From Paenisporosarcina indica (GTDB lineage: Bacteria; Bacillota; Bacilli; Bacillales_A; Planococcaceae), in the NCBI RefSeq assembly GCF_001939075.1, contig NZ_MPTA01000002.1, forward strand, positions 372,001 to 436,000: a stretch of 64,000 nucleotides of DNA, in the 5' to 3' direction. The notes beneath the pieces were generated by a model that made no database searches, was not told where the DNA came from, and saw nothing but the letters and a program-made list of their open reading frames with translations. Shown here one piece after another: positions 16,740 through 25,702 of this stretch. The translations under genes were made by a program, and so were the position numbers. Within the stretch, counting starts at the first letter, position 1. Every line of letters starts with the position of its first letter.

Positions 16740-18701
16740 TCATTTCATCTTTCTTAATAAATACAGCAAATACGGAGTGCCGATTAGAGCAACCACAAGT
16801 CCACTGGGAATATCTTTTGGTGCAATAATTATACGACCGATAAAGTCTGCACTCACTAGTAGCAATCCGCCGATTAATCCTGATACAGTGAGTAATGGCA
16901 AGTGACGGAAACCAACAAGGCGACGTGCAATGTGTGGTGCGACTAACCCTACGAAACCAATAGTGCCGACGAGTGCTACACCTGCAGTACTGATCGCAAC
17001 ACCAATAATCATCGCACCAATTCGTGCGTTTCGAACGGATAAGCCTAGCCCTGAAGCCACATCATCTCCAAATGTTAATGCATCTAAACTCCGCGTAACA
17101 TAGATAGCCGGACCTATGAATATCACGAAAAATAGTAGCGCTAACTGAACATCATCCCACCCTTTAGCATAGGTACTTCCAGATAACCAAACAAGTGCCG
17201 CTGAGACAGCAAGCTTGGCTTTTACTACGAATACTTGAGTGGCAGCTGATCCAAACGCAGATATCGCAATCCCCATTAAGGCGACAAGCATTGGTTGGAA
17301 ATTGTTTTTCCATGATGTGAAAAGGATAATTCCTAATGCTAAAGCTGCTCCTACTACTGCACCTAACGGCATATATTCAATAGGGATGGCCGGGAATAGG
17401 ACAAGTAAAAGCATCGCTCCTGCACCTGCCATGGAAGTCACACCTAGCACACTCGCATCAGCAAGTGGATTTCGTAACACTCCTTGAAGCAATACACCCG
17501 TGATTGCAAGCATCACACCGACTATGAACGCAGTTATGACACGCGGAACACGGAAGTTTACAATGACTGGTTTCATCCAATCGAATGACCATTCGGAACC
17601 ATTAAACGATAGAGCTAAAACAAATACAACGACAATAAGTGACCCTATTATCCCGAGAACGACAGGCAGTTTCTTTGGTTTTAATGCCCCACCCATTTGT
17701 CGATCCCCACGTTGATGCGTTTTCGCAGTTTTCCAAGCCAAGTAAAGCAACCATGGTCCACCAATTAATGCAGTCATTGCACCCACCGGCACCTCTTGAC
17801 CCGGTTGAATGAATCTTCCTAAAACGTCAGCTCCTATTAGCATTACACTCCCCCATAAGAAGGAATGGGAGATAATCCAGAAGTGACCTTTCACTCCTAA
17901 CATGCGTACGATATGAGGAGCCATTAATCCGATAAAACCGATTGGTCCTACGACACTTACGGTTACAGCTGCTAGTAATATGGCAATTGTCCACGTCACA
18001 ATCCTGATCATGCCCACATTTTGCCCGAGAGAAGTCGCAATGTCTTCTCCAAGCGAATAAATATCCAATGATTTGGCTATGATCAGTGATGAGATAAATG
18101 CCAGTATTATCACTGGCGCTGCAAACTGCACCCCTTCCCAGTTCAATTGAACAAGTGTACCCGAGCCCCATAAAAATAATCCGTTAGTTTCATTTTCAAA
18201 TAATAATTGTAGGGATCCAGTTAACGATGCAAATAGCAAAGAAATAATCATTCCCGTCAATGCCACACGTACCGGTTCCATTTGCTTTCCTGCCAAGGTT
18301 ATGACCATGACGGCTGATAGAATTGCTCCGAATAAAGCCATCACAAATGGCATGCCACCTAAAAAGGATGGGAAAAAGATCGTCGAGACAACAACAAAGA
18401 AAAAAGCACCGGCATTTATGCCGAGCGTACTTGCGGATGCAAGCGGGTTGTTTGTCAACGTTTGTAATATTGCACCTGCTACAGCTAGTGCCCCACCCGC
18501 AAGTATGCCAATCACTAAGCGCGGCATACGGAATGACAGCAAAATATCTTGAACGCGACCTGGTTTCCACACTTCCGTAAGAAGTTCACGAATGGTGTAA
18601 TCAGCTTGGCCTTGTGTAAGGTGAATCAAGGAAAGCAGTACAAGCAGGAAAAAGCCCCCTGCTAAATAAGCAAAGGACTTGGTTCCATTTTTCTGAAACA
18701 T
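16740..18701 (-). CDS. fused FecCD/FhuB-type siderophore ABC permease
   Basis: A 653-aa protein in which two complete FecCD permease domains are joined (about 1-325 and 345-653), each with about nine to ten membrane segments. Each half keeps the family signatures: FRMPRLVIGILAGGALAVAGAILQ and NPLAS in half one, FRVPRVITAFIVGVMLAITG and NPLAD in half two. Each also has a GFIGLMAPHIVR / GFVGLVAPHIAR coupling region. The architecture is that of FhuB, covering both permease subunits in one chain. Its start overlaps the end of the binding-protein gene by one base. Substrate is probably a ferric siderophore. Confidence 0.92.
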   Translation of the reverse strand: MFQKNGTKSFAYLAGGFFLLVLLSLIHLTQGQADYTIRELLTEVWKPGRVQDILLSFRMPRLVIGILAGGALAVAGAILQTLTNNPLASASTLGINAGAFFFVVVSTIFFPSFLGGMPFVMALFGAILSAVMVITLAGKQMEPVRVALTGMIISLLFASLTGSLQLLFENETNGLFLWGSGTLVQLNWEGVQFAAPVIILAFISSLIIAKSLDIYSLGEDIATSLGQNVGMIRIVTWTIAILLAAVTVSVVGPIGFIGLMAPHIVRMLGVKGHFWIISHSFLWGSVMLIGADVLGRFIQPGQEVPVGAMTALIGGPWLLYLAWKTAKTHQRGDRQMGGALKPKKLPVVLGIIGSLIVVVFVLALSFNGSEWSFDWMKPVIVNFRVPRVITAFIVGVMLAITGVLLQGVLRNPLADASVLGVTSMAGAGAMLLLVLFPAIPIEYMPLGAVVGAALALGIILFTSWKNNFQPMLVALMGIAISAFGSAATQVFVVKAKLAVSAALVWLSGSTYAKGWDDVQLALLFFVIFIGPAIYVTRSLDALTFGDDVASGLGLSVRNARIGAMIIGVAISTAGVALVGTIGFVGLVAPHIARRLVGFRHLPLLTVSGLIGGLLLVSADFIGRIIIAPKDIPSGLVVALIGTPYLLYLLRKMK

Positions 18702-19687
18702 TATTTATTCACCAATACATCTGTGATTTGGTTAACTAATGTTTTTGCTGATAATGGTCCACCGTACAACCAGGTTGCTGCCCCTAAATCATACGTGCGA
18801 TCTTCTTTGACAAACGTAAGGTTTTCCCAAACTGCATTTCCTTTTAATTGATTCTTATAAATATTATCTTCATCCGGTACCGTAAACATGTAATTGGCAT
18901 TTTCGTATTTTGTTAATCCTTCAACGTTTAAAGTACTTGAACCAAATACTTCAAATTGATCTGGCTGATGAACATTCTTCAATCCAATTTTTTCTATGAT
19001 AATGGAAGCCATTGAGTTCGGTGTAAATACTCGGATTTCTGGTGCTTGTGCTCCAGTATAAGCAAGTGTTAGGATCGTATCTTTTGTTTTTAAATTAGCA
19101 GCTTCTACCTCAGCAGCTTTTTCTTCATACACTTTTTCTAAATCAGCAAGTACTTCTTTTGCTTGATCTTCTTTACCAACAGCTTTCGCCATTTCATTAA
19201 ATGTTGTTTCCATTTCTTCATATAAATCAATACTTTCATCTTCTGGATAAGGATTGAAAATGACGGTTGGTGCGATTAACTCTAAATCTGCTAACATTGC
19301 ATCGTGTCGGAAGTTAACACCAATAATTAAATCTGGTTCAAGAGCAGCGATTGCTTCTAGGTTTGGCTCTTGACGACCACCAACATCTACGACAGAATCA
19401 TCTAATTGTGGCTCAATGTTCACATAGTCACCATATAAGTCTATATCCGCCATACCAGCAGGTTGAATTCCTAATGCTAATAAATTCTCAGCATATGTCC
19501 ATTCAAGAACGACAACTTTTTTGGCTGGTTTATCAAGTGTAACTTCCCCGTTCGATCCTTGGATTGTTACAGCCTTTTCTTTCGTACCTGTATCTTCTGT
19601 CTTATCTTCATCTGAAGAACAAGCAGTAAGCATGATTGTGAACAGTGCTAACATCAGCACATATATAGAAAGTCTTTTCATTTTCAA
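18701..19687 (-). CDS. siderophore-binding lipoprotein (FecB/FhuD type)
   Basis: A 328-aa periplasmic-binding-like lipoprotein with lipobox LTAC (Cys about residue 23) and a class III substrate-binding fold. The pattern ALEPDLIIGVNF and YGGPLSAKTLVNQ matches ferric-siderophore receptors, as does VVLEWTYAENLLALGIQPAGMAD. It is the first gene of the minus-strand uptake operon behind a Fur box. It likely captures ferric hydroxamate or citrate-type siderophores; the ligand cannot be read from sequence. Confidence 0.92.
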   Translation of the reverse strand: MKMKRLSIYVLMLALFTIMLTACSSDEDKTEDTGTKEKAVTIQGSNGEVTLDKPAKKVVVLEWTYAENLLALGIQPAGMADIDLYGDYVNIEPQLDDSVVDVGGRQEPNLEAIAALEPDLIIGVNFRHDAMLADLELIAPTVIFNPYPEDESIDLYEEMETTFNEMAKAVGKEDQAKEVLADLEKVYEEKAAEVEAANLKTKDTILTLAYTGAQAPEIRVFTPNSMASIIIEKIGLKNVHQPDQFEVFGSSTLNVEGLTKYENANYMFTVPDEDNIYKNQLKGNAVWENLTFVKEDRTYDLGAATWLYGGPLSAKTLVNQITDVLVNK

Positions 19688-19708
19688 TCCCCTTTTTCTT
19701 GTTTTTAT

Positions 19709-19727
19709 TTGATAATCATTCTCAATA
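19709..19727 (-). promoter_or_regulatory. Fur box 1
   Basis: TTGATAATCATTCTCAATA closely matches the Bacillus Fur 7-1-7 site (TGATAAT-N-ATTCTCA). It lies 22 bases upstream of the binding-lipoprotein gene. Confidence 0.85.
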
Positions 19728-19781
19728 CGTTTTTAGTCTATTCCGTCTTCACAACTTTGTAAAGACTTTTTCTATAAATAA

Positions 19782-19796
19782 TGAAAATCATTCTCA
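19782..19796 (+). promoter_or_regulatory. Fur box 2
   Basis: TGAAAATCATTCTCA is a second Fur 7-1-7-like site in the divergent region, nearer the ATPase gene. The two sites are about 73 bases apart and would repress both directions in iron-replete cells. Confidence 0.85.
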
Positions 19797-19867
19797 CTTA
19801 GTACCCAACATGTGGTATGATATTTTTTAGTGAGAACAACTATCATTTAGATGGAGGCTACACAAAC

Positions 19868-20692
19868 ATGCAAACTGCAGTGAGAACTGAATCGCTATCC
19901 ATTGGATATACGGATCATTTATTATTCGAAAACTTAGATTTACATATACCTCGTGGTGAGATTTCCGTTTTTGTTGGCAGTAACGGATGTGGGAAGTCAA
20001 CACTTCTACGTTCCATTGCACGTTTATTAAAGCCAACAACGGGTTCTGTTTTATTAGAAGGAAAAGATGTACATCACATGTCTTCAAGAGATGTAGCGAA
20101 AAAAATGGGTATTTTACCTCAATCTCCTGTATCACCTGAAGGATTAACGGTTCATGAGTTAGTAAAGCAAGGTCGATATCCGCATCAGACATGGTTAAAG
20201 AGATGGTCAGCAGAAGACACTGAAAAAGTGGAAGCTGCTATGGAAGCAACTCGTATTAGCGATTTACGTGACCGTGCAGTCGATACATTGTCTGGTGGTC
20301 AACGTCAACGTGCATGGATTGCCATGACACTTGCCCAAGACACAGATGTCATTTTATTGGATGAACCAACCACTTATTTAGATATGACACACCAAATAGA
20401 GATTTTAGATTTGTTATTTGAATTAAATGAGAAAAAAGAGCGCACAATCGTGATGGTCCTGCATGATTTAAATTTGGCTTCTCGATATGCACATAATATT
20501 ATCGCGATTAAAAATGGCGAAGTTCATGCACAAGGTAAACCAGAAAATATCATCACTTGCGATTTAGTTCGTTCTGTTTTTGGGATGGAGTGCCAAGTTT
20601 CTGTCGATCCAATGTTCGGTACACCTCATTGTATTCCTTTTGGACGCGGACGCTGTGTTGTACCTGAACTACGCGCTTCAACTGGAGCTTGA
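19868..20692 (+). CDS. siderophore ABC transporter ATPase (FecE/FhuC type)
   Basis: A 274-aa ATP-binding subunit. Walker A GSNGCGKST, the signature LSGGQRQRAW, Walker B DVILLDEPTTYLD and the switch His in VMVLHDLNLASRYAHN are all intact. The frame opens at 19817, but GGAGG sits 10 bases before the ATG at 19868, and that start removes a non-homologous N-terminus. It is divergent from its permease and binding-protein genes and followed 3 bases later by a FhuF-like gene. It energises the fused permease. Confidence 0.93.
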   Translation: MQTAVRTESLSIGYTDHLLFENLDLHIPRGEISVFVGSNGCGKSTLLRSIARLLKPTTGSVLLEGKDVHHMSSRDVAKKMGILPQSPVSPEGLTVHELVKQGRYPHQTWLKRWSAEDTEKVEAAMEATRISDLRDRAVDTLSGGQRQRAWIAMTLAQDTDVILLDEPTTYLDMTHQIEILDLLFELNEKKERTIVMVLHDLNLASRYAHNIIAIKNGEVHAQGKPENIITCDLVRSVFGMECQVSVDPMFGTPHCIPFGRGRCVVPELRASTGA

Positions 20693-20695
20693 TGT

Positions 20696-21364
20696 ATGAA
20701 ATCATCACTCGAACGACTCTCTGTTTTTGTAGATAATGCTCACGAGCCCTTCATGACGCTTGCTGAAGCACACACCGAACATGGCAGTAAACGATTGCTT
20801 CAAACCGTTCGAGACGTGACGGATGCTCCTACGGATGCCGTAGCTGCGTCCGTTTTTTTTCGCCGTCTTGGATTCTTTTTGGCAGCTCAATTTCAAACGA
20901 TAGCAATTCATCAGAAAATGTTTGCCGGTCCTTTGGAACACGTCAACGTTTTCCATGAAGATAAGACGTTCAAGTTCAGCGTACCAAGCACGGATTTCAT
21001 CAGAGTGGAAGCATCTGAACCTGCCCTTCGTTTTGTCCTGGAAACCTATGGCCACCCATTAGTCGAACTGTTCAGCAAACAAGCGAAAATTCCGAAATTG
21101 ATTTTATGGGAAAACATATGGGGTTATGTGATTTGGATCTACAGTCAAATGATTCAAGAGAATGTCGAGTCCGCCGAGAAGGATCTCAATGTTTTGTTGC
21201 TGGATGAGACATGGAAACCTTATATGAGACGATCTCCATTCAAGCAATATTTGCAAAATGAATCAGCACTGGATGCGATGAAAAACTATAAGCGTGTCAC
21301 TTGCTGTTTATTGAAAGAAATGCCCGAAACTGATAAATGTCCCTACTGCCCACATGCTAAATAA
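20696..21364 (+). CDS. FhuF-like ferric-siderophore reductase 1
   Basis: A 222-aa protein ending with the FhuF iron-sulfur motif Cys-Cys-x10-Cys-x2-Cys (Cys203, 204, 215, 218). FhuF proteins bind a 2Fe-2S cluster and reduce siderophore-bound Fe(III) in the cytoplasm to release iron. The central LILWENIWGYVIWIYSQM helix is family-typical. It follows the ATPase gene by 3 bases with GGAG upstream, so the uptake and release steps are cotranscribed under Fur control. Confidence 0.85.
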   Translation: MKSSLERLSVFVDNAHEPFMTLAEAHTEHGSKRLLQTVRDVTDAPTDAVAASVFFRRLGFFLAAQFQTIAIHQKMFAGPLEHVNVFHEDKTFKFSVPSTDFIRVEASEPALRFVLETYGHPLVELFSKQAKIPKLILWENIWGYVIWIYSQMIQENVESAEKDLNVLLLDETWKPYMRRSPFKQYLQNESALDAMKNYKRVTCCLLKEMPETDKCPYCPHAK

Positions 21365-21380
21365 GCGTGTGGGTTTTTTG
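21349..21380 (+). terminator. terminator overlapping the end of fhuF1
   Basis: CCCACATGC and GCGTGTGGG pair (one G-T) and are followed by TTTTTTG. The gene stop lies in the loop. Confidence 0.8.
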
Positions 21381-21416
21381 TTGATTTCAAATAGCTAGGT
21401 TATCTTATGCCATTCA

Positions 21417-21504
21417 AACTGAGCAATTGCTCAGTTGTAATTATCGTAAGTCACGTAGGAATTATCGTGGCCCACGTAGGAAAATAACGTGTTCACGTAG
21501 GAAA
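21417..21504 (+). repeat. palindrome plus three 21-bp-phased repeats (copy 2)
   Basis: A perfect 20-bp palindrome AACTGAGCAATTGCTCAGTT is followed by CACGTAGGAA-type boxes starting at 21452, 21473 and 21494, exactly 21 bases apart. It is the inverse of the element at 16586-16661. The rest of the 21381-21784 gap shows no gene. Confidence 0.88.
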
Positions 21505-21784
21505 CTCCCCTTTTCCACTTTGTAATTCTTCCGATTTCTTTCCACATCAACAGACGGAAAGCGGAGCAGTTTTACGGAATATCTTGAGTAGGAATTACCA
21601 TAGACTTTCTTCAAATATAGATGTTAAACTGTGCTATCCTTTATCGTGCATTGGCGCTTACTGCACATTCCGCATTAGCCAAACCAACAAGTATGAAGAC
21701 CGCATATTTATTAATAAACTCGTCTCAAATATTATTGCTAAAAAGGCACATACTATACTTGATTAAATTTTGTATACTACTAGT

Positions 21785-22483
21785 ATGACAACTTTAACGA
21801 ACGACCAAATCAGACAATTAAACATGTATAGTTCTTACATTACTCCACCTGTACACCCTTTATTCACTCGGAAACAATTAGAAGAGATTGACTTTTTGCC
21901 CATTGTACAAGCAATTACTGGAATCAATAACAAAACGGTTGCAGCTTCCTATTTCATGCGCCGATATGGAATGTTTGTATCCACTCAATTCGTCATGCTC
22001 GCAACGTATGATGAGGTGTGGATGGGTGATGCAGCGGACTTAATGTTTGGAACTAACGTGGAATATGGAAATAAAGGCATCAGTATGTACATCAACAAAA
22101 ATCACTATATGGATGTTGAAAAGCAACCACGAGAAGAACTCATTCGCAAGATTTTACATGAACAAATTTATTCTGTCATTCTAGAAATTCGCAAACAATC
22201 TTCTGTCTCTCCACTTACTTTGTGGGAAAACGTTTTCGGATTTATGCTATGGCATTATGCGGTCCTACTAGGGGAACCTTCAACAGCTTCACAAGCACGG
22301 ATCGATCTGGAACTATTAAAATCAAATTCAACCTGGCATGGAATCTCTTCGACGTCCCTCTTCAATACCTATTTGAAAGGCCTTGAACCTTCCCAACTTT
22401 TGCATACACAAGTTCGAACAACTTGCTGTTTTTCAAAAGATGTACCAGGACTTCAAAAATGTGGATTTTGTCCATTGATATAG
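21785..22483 (+). CDS. FhuF-like ferric-siderophore reductase 2
   Basis: A 232-aa paralogue of the protein at 20696-21364, ending with Cys-Cys-x10-Cys-x2-Cys (Cys214, 215, 226, 229) and sharing PLTLWENVFGFMLWHYAVL with LILWENIWGYVIWIYS of its partner. A TTG five codons upstream (21770) is an alternative start. Neither has a good Shine-Dalgarno site, and TATACT at 21773-21778 lies so close to the ATG that a leaderless message is possible. No Fur box was recognised directly upstream. Confidence 0.8.
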   Translation: MTTLTNDQIRQLNMYSSYITPPVHPLFTRKQLEEIDFLPIVQAITGINNKTVAASYFMRRYGMFVSTQFVMLATYDEVWMGDAADLMFGTNVEYGNKGISMYINKNHYMDVEKQPREELIRKILHEQIYSVILEIRKQSSVSPLTLWENVFGFMLWHYAVLLGEPSTASQARIDLELLKSNSTWHGISSTSLFNTYLKGLEPSQLLHTQVRTTCCFSKDVPGLQKCGFCPLI

Positions 22484-22576
22484 TCTAAAAGCACTAATTC
22501 TTATCATTCGATGTTTTTTTCTCGGTAATTAGGATAAACCTATTAATAACAAGATGAAAAGGAGTGTGTTACCCAA

Positions 22577-22882
22577 ATGGATAACCTTCAAGGTAAAGTT
22601 CAAGAGGAATTAAATAAAATTGATCCTGAGAAAAAAGATGAAATTTTAAAGAGCTTCACTACTTTTAAATCTTATTTAGCAGATAAAGTTGCTAAAGGTG
22701 AAAAATTGGGTCTTGGCGAAGAACAATTAGCAAAAACTACCGAAATGGTAGCTAACTACTTAGCAAATCATGAAGAACCAAAAAACCGAGAAGAACACTT
22801 ACTACAAGAACTATGGAAATCTGGGGATAAAGAGCAACAACATTCCTTAGCCCATATGTTACTCAACATGGTGAGAAAGTAA
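22577..22882 (+). CDS. DUF3243 family protein (YmfJ-like)
   Basis: A 101-aa soluble helical protein. The C-terminal HLLQELWKSGDKEQQHSLAH (residues 75-94) with ML-MV at the end is characteristic of DUF3243, found throughout Bacillales. Function unknown. AAGGAGTGTGTT precedes the ATG. It is probably cotranscribed with the small acidic protein that starts 25 bases later. Confidence 0.8.
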   Translation: MDNLQGKVQEELNKIDPEKKDEILKSFTTFKSYLADKVAKGEKLGLGEEQLAKTTEMVANYLANHEEPKNREEHLLQELWKSGDKEQQHSLAHMLLNMVRK

Positions 22883-22907
22883 GCAGTTACTGAAAGGATG
22901 GATTGAT

Positions 22908-23141
22908 ATGGAAATGGCAAAGAAATCTTTTACTGACAGCGGTCGTAAGGATGAAAAAGGCCGTGAATTAGACAATCCTGATGTAGTAAAAACGGATAAA
23001 GAAAGTCTTTTTGATATGCATGAAGACATGAATACCGTTGATCCAATCCCGGTTGAAGAACTCAATCAACAAGTAAAAGACGAAAAGAATCACAGAAAAA
23101 CGAAAGATACTTCTTCAAGTGAAGAACGTTATCCAGATTAA
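22908..23141 (+). CDS. small acidic hydrophilic protein
   Basis: A 77-aa protein, very rich in Asp, Glu and Lys, without hydrophobic core, so probably disordered. AAAGGATG lies about 8 bases before the ATG. An ATG two codons later is an alternative start. Family not recognised. It follows the DUF3243 gene and is closed by a strong terminator. Confidence 0.6.
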   Translation: MEMAKKSFTDSGRKDEKGRELDNPDVVKTDKESLFDMHEDMNTVDPIPVEELNQQVKDEKNHRKTKDTSSSEERYPD

Positions 23142-23143
23142 AC

Positions 23144-23180
23144 AAAAGCTCCTAACCCATAAAAGGTTAGGAGCTTTTTC
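23144..23180. terminator. bidirectional terminator
   Basis: AAAAGCTCCTAACC and GGTTAGGAGCTTTTT form a near-perfect stem with A- and T-runs on both sides. It serves the plus-strand pair and the minus-strand permease converging here. Confidence 0.93.
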
Positions 23181-23193
23181 TGTCCTCTAGAGC

Positions 23194-24291
23194 TTACTCT
23201 TCTTCTACCGTGCTGTTTGCTGCCTCTTTAATTTCAGAGCGTCGAGCATAGACATTTTTAAGAATGGTTTTAATAATGGCATAGGTTGGGATGGCTAAAA
23301 TAATCCCCCATAAACCAGCAATATTTCCTGCGGCCAGAATGATCGTAATAACTGTTAATGGATGAATATCGAGTGCTTTCCCCATCACGTTAGGTGATAT
23401 TAAGTTACTTTCAATTTGTTGCGCTACCAACATAATGATGGCTACGTACAATGCCAATTGTGGTTCTTGTACATAACCGATCACTAATGCTGGAATGACG
23501 GCAATAAAAGGTCCTAAGAACGGAATAACGTTCGTAACCGTACCGAAAAGTGCTAAAAGAAGAGCATAATCTAAATCGATGATTAAATATCCAATGAGCA
23601 GCATAACTCCTACAGCTATACTGACTAATAGTTGACCTTGAATATACGCTTTCAATGTCCCATCGATATCTGCCAGCGTTTTACGTATCCACGTTTTTTG
23701 TTCCCCTCTAAAGAAACCGGCAATGAATGGCGCAAACTTTTCATGATCTTTTAGAATATAGAATAGGAAAAATGGCACTAAAACCAATGCAAACAGTCCC
23801 TGGGCAAAACTTTGAACAAATATTACCACCCAATTTCCGAATCCCTTTGCAATTTCGGTAATTTTACTTGATTGATTATCAATCGATTGTTCAATTGCTT
23901 TTGGCAACAATTTCTTTTGATCTAATGCATAGTCCACCATTTTCTCAACATCTTGTGTGATTTTTGGTGCATCACTTACTACAGCATTCACTTGTTTTGT
24001 AATTGCCGGTCCAACCATGGATGAAAAAATCCATAATACGACCCCGACGGTAACAAAAATGGCTAATATGCCTGTCCATCTTTTCCATCCTCTTGATTCC
24101 ACAAAACCAAGTAATGGTCTAGATAAATAAAATAATACCCCACCCAATAAAAGTGGAAGGAATATAGTTTGTGCAATAATAATAAGCGGTGAAAATATCC
24201 CACTTACTTCAATAAACATCCGAATTATTACTAGAGTCAGTAAAATTCCAACGCCTACTTGAAACCAAAGCTTTTTCGTCAAATTCTTCAC
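23194..24291 (-). CDS. AI-2E family (PerM/YtvI-type) transporter
   Basis: A 365-aa membrane protein with about eight segments: two N-terminal hairpins, a soluble loop (residues 90-140) and the conserved C-terminal block GTVTNVIPFLGPFIAVIPA and NLISPNVMGKALDIHPL. This is the AI-2E/PerM exporter family; substrates differ among members (ions, peptides, autoinducer), so function is open. Start is uncertain: GTG at 24291 lies only 2 bases after GAGG, and a TTG four codons later is better spaced. Confidence 0.88.
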   Translation of the reverse strand: MKNLTKKLWFQVGVGILLTLVIIRMFIEVSGIFSPLIIIAQTIFLPLLLGGVLFYLSRPLLGFVESRGWKRWTGILAIFVTVGVVLWIFSSMVGPAITKQVNAVVSDAPKITQDVEKMVDYALDQKKLLPKAIEQSIDNQSSKITEIAKGFGNWVVIFVQSFAQGLFALVLVPFFLFYILKDHEKFAPFIAGFFRGEQKTWIRKTLADIDGTLKAYIQGQLLVSIAVGVMLLIGYLIIDLDYALLLALFGTVTNVIPFLGPFIAVIPALVIGYVQEPQLALYVAIIMLVAQQIESNLISPNVMGKALDIHPLTVITIILAAGNIAGLWGIILAIPTYAIIKTILKNVYARRSEIKEAANSTVEEE

Positions 24292-24536
24292 GTCCTCGAA
24301 TATGTGTTTTACCTATTATAAGTTATCTTTGTCCACAATGGGTATAATAATAAGAACCTGTTTGCCGAAGAGGGATATTACCCATCGTATAAAAAAGTTT
24401 ATAAATTCATGTTTATAACCATTAGAAAAGGGAATATATATATTCGAGGGTTTTTTCTGACCTACTTTGTTCTTCACTTATTACGTCATAAATAAACACT
24501 CCGGGCAAAATATAGTTTTAGAAGGAGACTGTTTAC

Positions 24537-25109
24537 GTGAATTGGTATGAAAAACTAAATCAATACTTTCCAGTGGAAGAGATGAAATCAAAAGAACATA
24601 TGGAGACATTGCTTGCTGAAAAAGGCAATGTATACATTAAAGATGAGGGTCCGAAACATGTTTTGATGTACGTTGAGTTCGAAAACTTTATATTTGTCGA
24701 TTATTTATTTGTTTCAAAAGAAGCTCGCGGTGAAGGATTAGGTCGCAAGCTTTTAAACATGTTAAAAGAAAAAAACAAAGCAATTTTACTTGAAGTTGAG
24801 CCCATAAACTATCAGGATACAGATACTGAAAAACGCTTAAAGTTTTATGCACGTGAAGACTTTAAACATGCTTCTCGCATCGGTTATTCTCGTCGATCTT
24901 TAGCTACGGGTGAAAATACCATTTTGGAAATTCTTTATTGGTCACCGATTGAACAAGATGAAGAAGAAATTTATGAAGCGATGAAATGGACGTATGAAAA
25001 CATCCACACATTTAAGGATCAACATTTTTATGGAGAATCATATGACCCATCTCATGAAGTTCTTGAATATAACGACAAAAGAAAACCAAATATGTTAGAT
25101 CCGTATTAA
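24537..25109 (+). CDS. GNAT family N-acetyltransferase
   Basis: A 190-aa acetyltransferase. The acetyl-CoA pyrophosphate-binding loop is RGEGLGRKLL (residues 66-75 region, in KEARGEGLGRKLL). It has the GNAT beta-bulge IFVDYLFVSKEA before it and a C-terminal extension of about 60 acidic residues. GTG start, with GAAGGAGA 8 bases upstream. Substrate unknown. Monocistronic. Confidence 0.85.
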   Translation: MNWYEKLNQYFPVEEMKSKEHMETLLAEKGNVYIKDEGPKHVLMYVEFENFIFVDYLFVSKEARGEGLGRKLLNMLKEKNKAILLEVEPINYQDTDTEKRLKFYAREDFKHASRIGYSRRSLATGENTILEILYWSPIEQDEEEIYEAMKWTYENIHTFKDQHFYGESYDPSHEVLEYNDKRKPNMLDPY

Positions 25110-25119
25110 TGCTGGATCA

Positions 25120-25170
25120 TGAGGGATGTGAGATGTGACACTTGGTCACTTGCATATCCCTTTTTTCTAC
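25120..25170 (+). terminator. terminator after the GNAT gene
   Basis: GGGATGTG...GTGAC and GTCACTTGCATATCCC pair imperfectly and are followed by TTTTTTC. Confidence 0.75.
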
Positions 25171-25221
25171 AGTTTTTGGGCATCCGTTAATCTGCTAAAA
25201 TCTCCTCTAAGATTAGAGGAC

Positions 25222-25496
25222 CTAAATAGACGATAAATCACCAGCATGATCAACATGATTATCCGCTCTTTTTCCGCCATTCGTAAATGCCACAATTTGT
25301 ACCTCATGATTTTCTGCCACAAATACATAGTTCCCATCTTTAAATATATTTTTGATACATGATTCTGTCCTTTGTTTATAAGACAGTTTCTCTAAAAAAC
25401 CTCTAGGTATGATGTTTGTATAAGTCGTTCTCCAACAATCTACTTGTACTTTTGCTATGCCTTAAGCATCATCCACTGTGCCTTTCTTATTCTCAT
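25222..25496 (-). pseudogene. decayed GNAT acetyltransferase
   Basis: From ATG at 25496 (preceded by AAAGGGG) the frame reads MRIRKA. A one-base loss then shifts to a frame that continues VDDA-stop-GIAKVQVDCWRTTYTN, a hallmark GNAT N-terminus (usually GIAKVxVDSWRTTYxxI), with TAA in place of a Lys or Glu codon. The shifted frame runs to a premature TAG at 25222 after YVFVAENHEVQIVAFTNGG. The acetyl-CoA loop and the C-terminal half are gone. One frameshift, one nonsense change and a truncation make it non-functional. Confidence 0.75.
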
Positions 25497-25702
25497 AGTA
25501 TTCCCCTTTCTAAGGTTTCACCTATATTGAAATTCGGTTTTGGAAGCAAAAATCCCTTCATTTACATTGAATCGAAATCACAATAAGGATGTTCATTCTT
25601 CATGAAAATGATATGATAAAACACAATAGACTAAAAATTAAATTAATAATTTATTTGATGAATTTAGAAGGAAAATGCAACAATTTGAAAGGGGACAATC
25701 AA

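Noticed and set aside
18196-18570. Open frames antisense or out of frame within the fused permease, including Cys-rich ones
   Set aside because: They lie wholly inside the permease gene, which has clear domain signatures; no ribosome sites or family motifs.
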